In this document: one piece after another, positions 1-10,124 of the stretch | How positions within the stretch are numbered: position 1 is the stretch's first letter | Layout: every line of letters starts with the position of its first letter | Source: Penium margaritaceum | Lineage: Eukaryota > Streptophyta > Zygnematophyceae > Desmidiales > Peniaceae | Reading direction: 5' to 3' | Assembly (NCBI GenBank): GCA_023375785.1 | Contig: SZWC01004846.1 | Span: forward strand, 1,729 to 65,728 | Length of the DNA stretch: 64,000 nucleotides | Program-made: the position numbers and the translations under genes | The notes under the pieces: model-generated | Seen by the model: only the letters and a program-made list of their open reading frames with translations | Database searches by the model: none | Told to the model about the DNA's origin: nothing

Positions 1-40
<40 letters not shown>

Positions 41-130
41 CTACATCTACATCTACATCTGCATATACATGTAGACATACACATACATATGCATATACAT
101 GTACATAAACATATACATATACATGTACAG
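1..130. repeat. (ACATAT)n microsatellite
   Basis: Hexamer ACATAT/ATACAT repeats run almost perfectly for about 40 bases, then degrade into ACATCT, GCATAT and ACATGT variants. It starts at the window edge, so its full length is unknown. Confidence 0.95.
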
Positions 131-902
131 AAATGTACGTATACAATCTTAATACCAGTTTTCATGTATGTTACATGTTTAAATTGTTTTCATGTTCTCA
201 TACTTGATTGGCATAGGTGCAATCTTTGGTGACATTTTTGCAATCGTTGCCCGTCGATTGAATTTGTTTTCAATGTTTCATAGATGTTTGTATGCACGTA
301 TGTTTTCGGGCGTCGACCGACATAGTTCACCCAAACGTGATCATGGATGTTCGGTGGCTAGTCGGGGCGTGTTCTTGTGCGATGTATCATCGACTATAGA
401 ATCCACATATGTTCATATTTGATAGACGTATGAGATGTTTTTTCATTTATCAGGCTGGAGTTTTCATTGTTCGTTTCTGTCGAGGACGCGAAAAACTAAG
501 GAAGGTGTCCCTACACAACCTCGAACCTGTGACTTCCGGGGTCCCGTTTGATTGAGAATCCGCGAAGCAGTGCGATGGCCGTACGAACATGGGCAGCTTT
601 TGCTGTCCATGCTTGTACGTCCATCTTGATATCTTCTTTCTCATCGCCATGTCAGGTGAAGGAAACTCTATATTCTAGTATGGTCGACCTTTCTTTTGCT
701 TTAAGAGATGCCCTATAAGCTAATAATGCATACATACAATATCTAAACCGTCAAATCTAAAAGTCGACAACAATGATGCGAGAAATTCTGGACGGCGGAC
801 ACGGCGCACCTTGTGTTCGGAACGATGTACGAAAGGTTTACATTGAAACTGATTTTCAGCGGAATGCGAGACAAATCATCATCGTCAACGTGCCCCACTT
901 TT

Positions 903-1080
903 TTAAAGTGGGGGCAAGACGTTGATAATGTTTCATCCGTACCGGGCGTCCAAGCTATAACTCCCCAGAGCACCAAAAGTGGTGGCGACGTGGCCATGAC
1001 TTTCGGGAATGGGGGCGACCTAGCCATTTTTCCCAGAATGGGGGCGTCTTAGACATGCCGGAGCGAGAATGGGGGCAACT
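903..1080. repeat. diverged minisatellite with GGGGGC core
   Basis: A core like GAATGGGGGCGAC recurs near 1008, 1036 and 1068, with weaker relatives near 906 and 978. Spacing is about 30 bases over the best copies. Confidence 0.45.
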
Positions 1081-1195
1081 TACAAAGTTGCCCAGGCTAG
1101 ATGGGCATGGAAAACTATTGAAGCCATCCTCTAAACTTCGTAAAGTTATCCGTAAAGTTTTTTCTTTGGGCGGAACAACCATATACCCCTCAATT

Positions 1196-1303
1196 TGGAG
1201 AATAAATCTCATTCTTTCCTCCCTGCAAACCACGAATCTCATTCACGTGCTAACGCAGAACAATAAATCTCATACGGCCTTGTCTTGCAAGAATAAACCT
1301 GAT
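1196..1303. repeat. short minisatellite, AATAAATCTCAT core
   Basis: The core AATAAATCTCAT or a close variant recurs four times at about 30-base spacing just left of the gypsy 5' LTR. Confidence 0.5.
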
Positions 1304-1316
1304 TCGCCCATGCTAC

Positions 1317-1773
1317 AGTTATGAACTAGACACACACGAGTCCCTAATCTTTCGAGTGGGCATTTCTAATGTTACACAAACAGCCCAACGTGTCGCGAGA
1401 ACGGTGATATTCATTCCGAGGGTTGAGGGAAAACTGGCCAAATGCCCCACCCTCATTGGATTCTCCCGAACCTTCCAAATTTTTTGACCACTCTCGCAAA
1501 CCGATGAAGAACCCCGACTTCTCGACGGACCTTCTTGAATCCAACCACTCACAACAAGACTCTACACGCACCGCTCAACAATCAACCCAACGACCCCGAC
1601 TATGCCTCATTCATAACTTGACACTCATATATACATGTTTGATCATTTTGACACTTGTCATCGAAGTAGACACTTACCGCTAACTATAAAATGCTCAAGT
1701 CTCCCAAATTATAAATTGTGTTCTGCCTCGCAACTTCTTCCTGTTCACCATTTACGCTTCGTTCGGCATAACA
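1317..1773 (+). repeat. 5' LTR of gypsy copy 1
   Basis: Matches 6766-7321 across most of its length: start TTATGNACNAGAC, shared GTGGGCATTT, CCCAACGACCCCGACTATGC, TTTGATCATTTTGACACTTG, and end GGCATAACA. It is about 100 bp shorter than the 3' LTR, through a deletion in the middle. Confidence 0.88.
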
Positions 1774-1775
1774 CT

Positions 1776-1789
1776 TGGTACCGGAGTGC
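1776..1789 (+). promoter_or_regulatory. primer binding site, initiator-Met tRNA-like
   Basis: TGGTACCGGAGTGC begins three bases after the LTR end. It resembles the plant consensus TGGTATCAGAGC with a few differences. Confidence 0.65.
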
Positions 1790-1910
1790 AGCAGTACTGG
1801 AGAGGCATCTGACTACTTTACCCATCCAAAGGACTACCATGCACAAGCCGTCAGCGCATCTCGCACGTCAAGGCTTTGCAGACTTCACGACTGCGACGTG
1901 AGGCGAGCGA

Positions 1911-3152
1911 GTGCAACCTACGACCAGCAGCGGGTCTTCTGCGACAACTTTGGTGATGGAGGAGCAGAATGTGCCGATGCATGCGAGCCCCGAAGCGACG
2001 GCGAATGCTGGTGTGGCAGGCTTCTATGGCAGCTGGAACGACCCCTATGGCTTCGAAGAACAATCTGGTTGTGGATCCAACGGCGGTAAACCTGTCGCCC
2101 CAACCGATAGCCTAGACGACGACAGCTCGGACGACAAGTGGCACTCGACGACACGTGTGAATCAACAAGGAACTAGCAAACCGGATCCCCGCACTCAAGG
2201 GGATCAACAACCACCCACTCCAACAACTCAACGTCGCGATGGAGGCTCTTCACAATGCAAGCGGTGCTTGTCAAGATGAATTCCCAACTCTCTAACAAAC
2301 CTAAAATCCGTCCAGCTCCACCAAAACCGTTTGATATTGCAAACTCAGAGGACCGACGGTTCGAATGTGGGTGATGAGTTTAGAAGTGTACTTCACCGCT
2401 ACTGGTGTCAACAACTATCAAAAGAAAATTGACCTTCGTGGCCATGCTTCTGCGTGGCACGGCGTTGAGTTGGTGGTCCGACCTGAAGACCATCCAACGG
2501 CAGCAATGACCAGCGGAGCATCATGAACGGCCAGCGGCGCCCATCTCATATCGCAAACTGCAAGCATTGTATCCTTGGAGCTGATCAACCCACAATGGCA
2601 ATATGCGTTAATGCCACCACCCAACAGGAATGAACTTTTTTGCACGATACTCGCACCCTTATGAGTGAACATGAAGTCCAACACATGGTACAAGCTCCAG
2701 TATCTACCTCAACAATCCAGCGTGGCGGACTACAAACAAAGGTTCCGCAAGATCATCACCGAATTAGACATCGCCTCTGACAAACTCTGTTTTCACAACA
2801 ACACCCTCAAGTGAGATATCCGACAAGCAATCACTATTTTCGGCATCCAGAACAACTTACCACTGATGATCGCAATAGCAGAAAGGATCGACAGCGTCGA
2901 CTACGACACCCGGATGCAGGAATCCTACGGCTGGCAACCTCCTAAAGGAAGTTATCATAGAAATGGAATAAACCAGTTGGCGGACTCCTCGACTCTGATG
3001 GAAGTAGACACTGTCGACCAGAGAGATACACGAACCTGCTACAACTACGTAAAGTTTTGGCACATCGCTCGCAGCTGTCGAAGCAAACAGTGGACCAAAA
3101 AGGGGGGGAAGTCGCACAAAAATGAGTTCGGAGACGGCAAATGGCAAGAGTA
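1911..3152 (+). pseudogene. gypsy gag remnant (copy 1)
   Basis: Encodes the capsid/nucleocapsid polyprotein in the intact family. Frame changes around 2270-2400 and later stops break it into pieces. Recognisable parts are a KPFDIANSEDRRFE stretch (about 2320), a FVAMLLRGTALSWW-like capsid segment (about 2430-2480), a KIITELDIASDKLCF segment (about 2750-2790), and a zinc knuckle near 3036-3080. The knuckle reads C-Y-N-Y-V-K-F-W-H-I-A-R-S-C, i.e. CX2YX4HX4C, with the second Cys replaced by Tyr. The equivalent knuckle of copy 2 has the same Cys-to-Tyr change. The start at 1911 is a guess; the N-terminal acidic, low-complexity region has no clear homology. Confidence 0.75.
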
Positions 3153-3401
3153 AAAGGCGGAACTGTTGTCTGTGAGAAGCGATCTGCACTGAACGATCAC
3201 CCTTTTGAATGGCCTACATTGCCATGGAGGGTTTCTGAGATTGCAAAGTTTGACGAGGGGTATGAGGACGACCAACCGGAAATACTACTAAAAGTTCAGC
3301 CTCGAGGATGTAAAAGTCGCATAACAGTAACGGCATCATTGGACGGAGGAGCCTCACACAGCTTTGTAAGCAAGGACATGGTATGCAAGCTAGGTTTGTA
3401 G
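3141..3401 (+). pseudogene. gypsy aspartic protease remnant (copy 1)
   Basis: The retropepsin active-site region is visible as SLDGGASHSFVSKDMV near 3337-3385. The motif is D-G-G-A rather than the usual D-S/T-G-A; copy 2 also has DGGA, so it may be a trait of the family and not decay. The frame ends at a stop at about 3399 and the linker to reverse transcriptase (3402-4030) carries several more stops. In an intact element this enzyme would cleave the Gag-Pol polyprotein. Confidence 0.7.
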
Positions 3402-4014
3402 GCAGAACCAGGAGTGTTTGAAGGAAAAGATGTCAACAAGAGAGTATAGATACGGAGACTCCAAGAACCACGACGACTACAAGTGGGAGATCTATGGCAT
3501 GTAGCAGTCTGGAGGTCTTGTCCAATGAGTGATCACTAAATCATCCTCGGATGAGATTTCCTCTACCGGCACAATCCACAGGTTGAGTGGAACAGCGGCG
3601 TCGTCCACATGGAGATCGACAACACCAAACAACAACTTCTGCGTGCAGGATGGAAGCTGACAGCGGATGCAACACAGGTGGAAGCAGCGGAGGAAGCCGC
3701 GGAAGCCAAAAGGTGACAACATGTGTAGCCGATACCACTCAATGTGGCCAAGCACTGTATACAACAAGGAGCTCGTGCGTGGTTCATACATCTTGAGCCA
3801 ATGAGAGAAGTGAAAGTAGCAGCAGTTGACTCGTCATTGGCCTCATCAGCCTCATCGGCATCAACAAAGTTCGCGATGGTACCTAAAGAGTTCGCTCCAC
3901 TCATCCATGAGTTTGCAAATGTCTTCCACGACGAACTCCTGAAAATTCTACCTCCCCAACGAGACATCGACCATCGCACCGAACTGAAGCCGGGCAGCAG
4001 ACCTCCAGTTGAAG

Positions 4015-4910
4015 GGGCATATTGGATGAGAGATCACGAACTGACTGAGGTGAAGAAGTAGGTGGACGAGATGCTCGGTCAGGGGTTCATCCGTCCATCC
4101 ACGTCACCATACGCTGCACCAATACTATTCGTAAAAAAAGAAAACAGGCGGGATGCAGATGTGCATGGATGATTGGACATTGGACAATGCTACCATCAAG
4201 AACCGCTCCCCTCTTCCCCAAGCTGGCAAACGTTTTGACCAACTCCGAGGGGCTAAAGTTATCAGCAACATCGACTTACACAGCGGATATCACCAGGTAT
4301 GTGTGCCAGACGCAGACATCGAGAAGACGGCGTTCCGAACTCGCTACGGATACTTTGAGTTCACGGTCATGCTGTTTGGACTCACAAATGCCGCGACGAC
4401 GTTCATGAAAGAAATAAGCAACATTTTCTGTCCGTACCTTGATGATTTTGTCTTGGTGTATCTCAAAAACAGTCTGGTGCACAGCCGCACCCTGGAGGAA
4501 CATAATGGACATCTCCAAAAAAGTCCTCCAAGTTTTACAAAGACAGATTTTTTTTTGGAAAACTCTCGAAATGCGGCTTCGGTCATCGTTTGATCGAGTT
4601 TCTGGGTCACATCATGAATGGCTGATGGATCACCATGGATCCAAAAAAAGTGGCAGCTGTTGCTGATTGGCTAACGGCGACCAACATTCGAGAAATTCAA
4701 GTATCTCTCAGTTCTCGAAGATTTACAAAGAGATTTTTTTCAGAAAAATCTCGAAATGCGAGATCGGTCATCGCTTCATCGAGTTTTTGGGCCACGTCAT
4801 CAACGGTGGACGAATCACCATGGACTCCAAAAAAACTGGCAGCAGTCGCTGATTGGCCAACGCCGACCAGGGTTTGAGGAATTCAAGTTTTTCTTGGATT
4901 CTGCAATTAC
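4015..4910 (+). pseudogene. gypsy reverse transcriptase remnant (copy 1)
   Basis: From about 4030 the sequence follows the Ty3 reverse transcriptase: [59 protein letters not shown], then the catalytic palm segment at about 4440-4475 read as VLVYLKNSLVHS. The canonical YLDD is YLKN, so both catalytic Asp of the palm motif are lost. The thumb region (about 4533-4898) is present twice as a diverged tandem duplication with an offset near 186 bp, which adds a second copy of the segment ending in KKLAAVADWPTPT. Confidence 0.88.
4533..4898 (+). repeat. internal tandem duplication in the gypsy RT thumb (about 186 bp x 2)
   Basis: The blocks TTTACAAAGA, CTCGAAATGCG, TCGGTCATCG, TCACCATGGA, CCAAAAAAA and GAAATTCAAG (GGAATTCAAG in the second copy) occur in the same order at 4533-4712 and 4721-4898. 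The copies differ at many sites, so this is not a recent assembly duplicate. Copy 2 of the element has the segment only once. Confidence 0.8.
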
Positions 4911-5500
4911 TACCGGTGATTTGTACAAGACCACAATCGCGTGTCAGCGCCTCTTTCTGACCTCACTCAAAAAGGAAATGAGTGGCGGTGGGGAGACATC
5001 AAACAAGAAGTGTTCACCGTTTTGCGGAACGCTATGACTTTGGTGCCAGCCCTATGATTAGCCGATTCAACGATCGACTACGTCATGGCCACGGATGCAT
5101 CAGACCGAGGCATTGGCACGTTCAAGACCATGGCAACGGTGGACAATCGGTTGCCTACATGTCTAAAAAACTGCAAGCACCGGATGTCAACTACGCAGCA
5201 CACGAGAAGGAGATGCCGGCAGTCGTGTACGTATTCAAGACGTGGCGATGCTACCTAAAGTGTCGCTTATGCATCGTGCGCACCGACCACCAACGCGTTA
5301 AAATATTTGAAGACGCAGCCGAATCTCAGTCGACGTCAAACGCGATGGACGGAGTTCCTTAAATCCGGGTTCGACTATGAAAACGAGTACTGGCCAGGCC
5401 AAATCAATCTGGTGGACGCACTCAGCCACCGACCAGATGAAATGGCCGTCGTGGCAACGCTAGAGCTGCAGCGAGACCCGTACCTCAAGTGACTGTTTGC
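4911..5500 (+). pseudogene. gypsy RNase H remnant (copy 1)
   Basis: Recognised by the Ty3-type RNase H order: a TDASDRGIG-like segment out of frame near 5090-5115, then SVAYMSKKLQAPDVNYAAHEK (about 5150-5210), AVVYVFKTWRCYL, and RTDHQ (about 5280). The downstream tail WPGQINLVDALSHRPDE (5395-5440) is the usual link to integrase. At least one frameshift separates the first catalytic region from the rest. Confidence 0.8.
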
Positions 5501-5519
5501 ACGAGGCTACAACTAGCAC

Positions 5520-6540
5520 GGGGGATATGATAAAGCAAAATTGTTGTTCGAAGCACCCTACTGGCGACGGCACTTCACTCGCGAAGTGGTCGTTCCCCCG
5601 AACGATGAAATTTGTCGTATGCTGCTCAAAGGGTACCACGACATAGGACCAGGTGGACACTTTGGAAAGGACAAGACGTTGAAGAAGGTGGCAAAAAACA
5701 ATTGGTGGGACAAGATGCAATCCAACCTGGCCAACGTTTGCAAAACCTACCACACATGTCAGCGACAAAAATCCCGTCGCAGGAGGCCACCCAGACTTCT
5801 GCAACTGCTCCCTGTTCTGACAAAATCATGGGCAGAAATCTCCATGGACTTTGTCACAGGATTATTGATCACAACTGAGGGATATGTCGCAATCCTCGTG
5901 GTCGTCGACAGGTTTCACTTCATTCTGACAACGACCACCATCACCACTGAAGGGACAGCACAATTGTTTTTGAAGAACATTGTTTGGCTACACGGCATAT
6001 CAAGAACCATCATAATCCACAGAGACGGTCAATTCACCAGTCGTTTTTGGCGCGAACTGATGACTCGCTACGGCAGCGGAATTCAACTTTCAAGAGCCCA
6101 AAACAGACGGTCGAACCGAGCGGACATACCAGATGTTCAAGCAACTTCTCCTAACACTATGCAAACCTCACGGGATGGATTGGGCATGAAAACTCCCGAC
6201 CACCAAAATCGCATACAATTCCGAAGTTTCCACTGCAACAGGTAAAACTCTGTTTGAAGTGGTGTATGGCAAACTTCCCACCACAACGGTCAGACTACAA
6301 AGTTGCTGCAACATCCCCATAGTTGATGTTCAACACCGAGACTTCACCACCATTTGGGAGGAAACACAGCAGACCCTCGCGAAGACACAAGCAACAATGA
6401 AGCAAGCAGCTGACCGACATCGCAGCGACGACATCTTCACTACTGGCGGTAAATTCTTCCTCAACTCGACAAACATCAAACTCCGGAGAGCCGAACTATT
6501 CAAAGCTCAAACCCCGATGGTTCGGACCGTTTGAGATTGA
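5520..6540 (+). pseudogene. gypsy integrase remnant (copy 1)
   Basis: The best-preserved coding piece is open from 5541 to 6245. It contains an HHCC zinc-binding region (GYHDIGPGGHFGKDK ... CKTYHTCQRQK, about 5627-5770), the first core Asp in EISMDFVTGL (about 5840), and the second in IIHRDGQFTSRF (about 6012). The expected downstream Glu region is scrambled by a frameshift near 6100. Beyond 6247, fragments such as TGKTLFEVVYGKLPTT and KQAADRHRSD match the integrase C-terminal part. Confidence 0.85.
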
Positions 6541-6544
6541 GCAC

Positions 6545-6750
6545 ATGCAAAACCCTGTGGTTGCGCTCCTCAAACTCCCCGACACTATGCAAGTTCATCC
6601 GGTGTTCCATGTATTGTCAAGTGGCACCACTACGATGCCACGCACAACAGCTGGGAACCCTACAAAACCCTTCGAGACATCGATCATCTCATGTACGGCT
6701 ACTACCCCCGTCACCAGACCACATCTGTACACGCGCCGGGACGACGTGGC
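6545..6750 (+). pseudogene. gypsy integrase C-terminal / chromodomain-proximal remnant (copy 1)
   Basis: The segment VALLKLPDTMQVHPVFHV corresponds to the conserved tether before the chromodomain in plant chromoviruses. What follows (WEPYKTLRDIDHLM-like in another frame, about 6652-6692) may be a chromodomain trace, but I cannot confirm the fold. Confidence 0.65.
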
Positions 6751-6751
6751 T

Positions 6752-6765
6752 AAAAGGGGGGGAAG
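6752..6765 (+). promoter_or_regulatory. polypurine tract of gypsy copy 1
   Basis: AAAAGGGGGGGAAG lies directly before the 3' LTR start TGTTATG, as expected of the plus-strand primer. The matching tract of copy 2 is at 8638-8651 on the other strand. Confidence 0.9.
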
Positions 6766-7321
6766 TGTTATGTACCAGACGTAGACAAGTCCCTCATCTT
6801 CCTAGTGGGCATTTATGTCGTTACACAAACAGCCCATCGCGTCACGAGAACCACAATATTCACTCCGACGGTCGAGGGAAAAATGGCCAATTGCCCCGCC
6901 CTTAGTGGAGATTCCCAAACAGTCCACCAGCTTTGACCACTATCGTGAACCTACATATAGAACTATCACAACCTTGTGGTTGACTTCTTGACGCACCAAG
7001 ACAAATCTGGATTTGTAAAGATGCATCTCGCATCTTCACCGTCAACTTTCAAAGACCCCCGAGTTTTCGGCGGACCTTCTTGAATCAATGACTCATGACG
7101 CAGCTCCGCACGCATCGCTGGACAATCGACCCAACGACCCCGACTATGCCTCATTTGTAACTCGACACTTGTATATGTATATATATGTTTGATCATTTTG
7201 ACACTTGTCATTAAAGCACACTTGTCGCTAAGCATAAGTTGCTCAAGTGTCCCAAATTCTAAATCGTGTTCTGTCTCACAACTTCTACCTGTTCACTATC
7301 TATGCTCCATTGGGCATAACA
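6766..7321 (+). repeat. 3' LTR of gypsy copy 1
   Basis: 556 bp, TGTTATG...GGCATAACA. It retains a middle segment (about 6930-7060) that the 5' LTR lacks. Confidence 0.9.
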
Positions 7322-7448
7322 CCTGCACAGACACAAGTTTTAGGCGTAGATGATAAATGATATGAGGGAATGGAGAAAACCCCTCAGCAATGTTGTGTGT
7401 TAGGGAGCATGTTGCAAAGAACACAGTGCGACTGACGGCTCTTGAAAA
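7322..7448. other. 127-bp spacer between two tail-to-tail gypsy elements
   Basis: No gene or repeat recognised. It separates the 3' LTR of copy 1 from the inverted 3' LTR of copy 2. Confidence 0.7.
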
Positions 7449-8637
7449 TATTATGTCAAATAGAGCATAAATGGTGACCATGTATGATTTGCGAGGTAGA
7501 ACAAAGTTTGAGAATCTGGAACACTTGAGTAATTTGTACTTAGCATTAAGTGTACTTCGATGACAAGTATTGAAATCACCGAGCACATACATACAAGTGT
7601 CAAGTAACAAATGAAATGGGTGGGAATCATTGGATCAATCGTCCACCGACACGTGTGGAGTCGCGTCGTGAGTGCTCGGATCGAGAAGCTCCGTCGAGGA
7701 ATCGTGGGGCTTCGAAGATTGACAGCGAGAATGCGTGTAGCAAAAGGGCTACTCCCACCCTCCCAGCTTGCAGTAGCAAGGGGGTGGTTTGCAACCACCC
7801 CTCCACAATACGAGGGCTGGCCAGTGGCCAGCCACGTGCTGGCCGTCGGCCAGCTCGGTGGCCGGCGGCCAATCAAATAACTGGTCAGCCACCCATTGGC
7901 AAGCCACCACCTGCCGATCTGGTGGCTCGATCAAGGGGGAGGCTCTTGGCCTTGTGCCCTCGCCCCAACTCTCCCTCCTTGCCAATGAGAGCGAGCAAGG
8001 ACAAAGGATAGGTGCGAGCGAGATTGATATGAGAAAAAGCAAAGTGTCAGCGATCTAGAGCTGGCGCATCAGAAACAAAGCTCAAGTTCATTCAGGTCAA
8101 ACTACGAGTTTCAAAACCAGAAAACTTGTGCAAAGTCACCAGTTTGAGGTAATACATCCCTCATTTTGGACCCGGAGTGAGGGGGAGAGGTTCAAACGGA
8201 AATGAGACTTTTTAGACTTGAAAAATCCAAGTCTCCATGCACCGGTTGTTGATGACGATTACCCTAAGAGTGGCTCTGAGGGAATAACCCCTCAAGCAAG
8301 CTCTAGACGTCCTTTGGCAAACTTCAACAACAACCTTAGAGCAAGAGGCGGAGACACAGCCGTCACAATACGATATGCATCTTTACATGTCTTGATATAT
8401 CTCGATGTGACTAGAAATTGACCGAAAGTTCATGATACCCCCGTTGATGTTTCTCGAAAGTGGTTGAAGTTGTCAGACCGCATGAGAAGGAATCGTTGTA
8501 GGGCAAGGGCATGTGGCCGAATTGATCTCGACTGTCACAGCAAAAATCAGGTTCTCGACGCACGGTGGGCTATTTGTGTGATGACAGAAATGCCCACTCA
8601 GATAGTTGAGGAACTCGTGTACAGCTGGTACATAACA
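7449..8637 (-). repeat. 3' LTR of gypsy copy 2, with about 600 bp extra
   Basis: On the minus strand it begins TGTTATGTACCAGC at 8637 and ends near 7449 (...TTTATGCTCTATTTGACATAATA). Both ends align with the LTRs of copy 1. The middle (roughly 7740-8350) has no counterpart there, so this is either a longer LTR subtype or an LTR carrying an insertion. Confidence 0.82.
7815..7960. repeat. cluster of GGCC-rich short palindromes inside the LTR
   Basis: GGCTGGCCA-G-TGGCCAGCC (7815-7833) is a perfect 9+1+9 inverted repeat, followed by GCTGGCC-GTC-GGCCAGC (7838-7854) and GGCCGGCGGCC. This GC-rich patch lies in the extra segment of the LTR. Confidence 0.75.
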
Positions 8638-8651
8638 CTTCCCCCCTCCTT
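8638..8651 (-). promoter_or_regulatory. polypurine tract of gypsy copy 2
   Basis: Minus-strand AAGGAGGGGGGAAG sits directly before the LTR start TGTTATG. Confidence 0.88.
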
Positions 8652-8713
8652 ACAACCATGTTGTCTCGGCGCGCATACAGATGTAGCCCGGTGACGGCAA
8701 TAATACCCGTTGA

Positions 8714-10124
8714 TTAGATGATTGACGTCGTGAAGGTTGTCGTAAGGTTTCCAACTGTTTTGCGCGGCGTCGTATCTCTGCCACTCAACAAGATGTTATG
8801 TCCTTTTGCCACGTCGTTGATGGCCAAGGATATCCTCAATGGCGTACTCAATGTCCTTATCCACTTGTTCAGGAGAGGCACATCCTTGTCGAGGAAGTTC
8901 TTGCCAGGGTTCTGGTAGTGCATGAGTCTGCTGATGTGGAACACCAGATGAACTTGCATAGTGTCAGGGTGTTTGAGTCGCGCAACCATGGGGGTTTGCA
9001 TGCGCTCGATCTCAAACTTTCCCAACCATCCAGGTTTGAGTTTTGAACTGTTGGCTCCATAGGGTTTGATATTTGCCAAACTAAGGAGGGAATTCTCGCC
9101 AACGGCGAACATGTTGTCACTATGATGTTGGTCGGTTTCTCTCTTCATCGTTGCTTGTGTCTTCACGAGTGTCTGATGTTTTTGTCCCAAATGATGGAGA
9201 AGTCATGGCGGCGTTGGATGTCGACTGCGAGGATGTTGTTATGGCTAAGAATTTCGGCTAGTGTGGCGGGAAGTTTTCCATGGACCACTTTGAACAGAAT
9301 TTTTCACGTTGCGGTTGACTACGTCGAGTTAAATGCGATTTCAGCAGTATGGAGTTTGGCTTCCCAATCCGTCTTGTATGGCTAGCATAGTGTTTGGAGA
9401 AGTTGTTTGAGCGTCTGATTGGTCCGCTTGTTTTGGCCGTCAGTTTGAGCGTGCAACGCTGTCAAAAGCTAGATTTGACTTCCATAGAAAGTCATCAGTT
9501 TGTGCCAGAAATGGCTGGTTAATCGGCCGTCTTTGTCACTTGTGGTGATTCTTGGTACTTCATGTAGCCGTATGATGTTGATTTAAAAACAGTCGTGCTG
9601 TGCCTTCGGCGGTGATGGTGGTCGTCGTTGAGATAAAGTAGGACATTTTGAACAACTTGTCGAAGACCACGAGGATTGCCTCATATCCCTCAGGTGTGAC
9701 TGGTAGTCCAGTGGCAAAGTCCATGGAGATGTCGGTCCACGGTTTTGTCTGAATGGGGAGCGGCTGCAAAGTCCGGGTGGCCACGTACGATGGGATTTTT
9801 GTCACTGACATGTCTCACATGATTTGCAAAAGTTGGCCAAGTTGATTTGCATTTTGTCCCACCAGTAGTGCTTTGCTAGCATTTTGAGGGTCTTGTCCTC
9901 TCCAAAAGTTCCTCCTCGACCAGTGTCATGGCACTCCTCGAGCAGCATACAGTGCAGTTCATCGTTTGGAGGTACGACCACATGGCAAGTGAATCGCCAT
10001 TGCCAATAGGGTACCTCGTGCCAAAACCTGAACTTCTGGTATCCGCCATGCTGGTCGTAGAAACGTGTGAATAAGTTCTCAAGATAGGGATCTCGCTTAA
10101 GTTGCAGTGTCGCTGCCTAAGCAA
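8714..10124 (-). pseudogene. gypsy integrase remnant (copy 2)
   Basis: Reading from 10124 downwards: the HHCC-proximal region, then SVTKIPSYVATRT and WTDISMDFATGLPVTPEGYEA (about 9800-9690) holding the first core Asp, a gap with frameshifts, then the C-terminal piece 9190-8714 with TLVKTQATMKRETDQH, LGKFEIERMQTPMVARLKHP and DTMQVHLVFHISRLMHY. The last stretch matches the tether before the chromodomain and is better preserved than in copy 1. No intact catalytic triad remains in one frame. Confidence 0.82.

Larger units (their letters stand above)
131..1316. other. intergenic, no supported gene
   Basis: Short open frames on both strands show no recognisable domain and overlap each other. At 891-916 lies a hairpin-forming sequence (TGCCCCACTTT facing AAAGTGGGGGCA, one base bulged). 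Two short diverged minisatellites are listed separately. Confidence 0.6.
1317..7321 (+). mobile_element. Ty3/gypsy LTR retrotransposon, complete but decayed (copy 1)
   Basis: Two related LTRs (1317-1773 and 6766-7321) flank a PBS, gag, protease, reverse transcriptase, RNase H, integrase and a polypurine tract in the gypsy order (integrase last). The LTRs have the usual TG...CA ends, with the first TG mutated to AG. Coding frames are broken by many stops and frameshifts, and the YLDD catalytic motif of the reverse transcriptase reads YLKN, so the copy cannot work by itself. No clear target-site duplication was seen (GCTAC left, CCTGC right), and the LTRs differ by many substitutions and about 100 bp in length, so the insertion is old. 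A related element lies tail-to-tail at 7449-12384. Confidence 0.9.
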
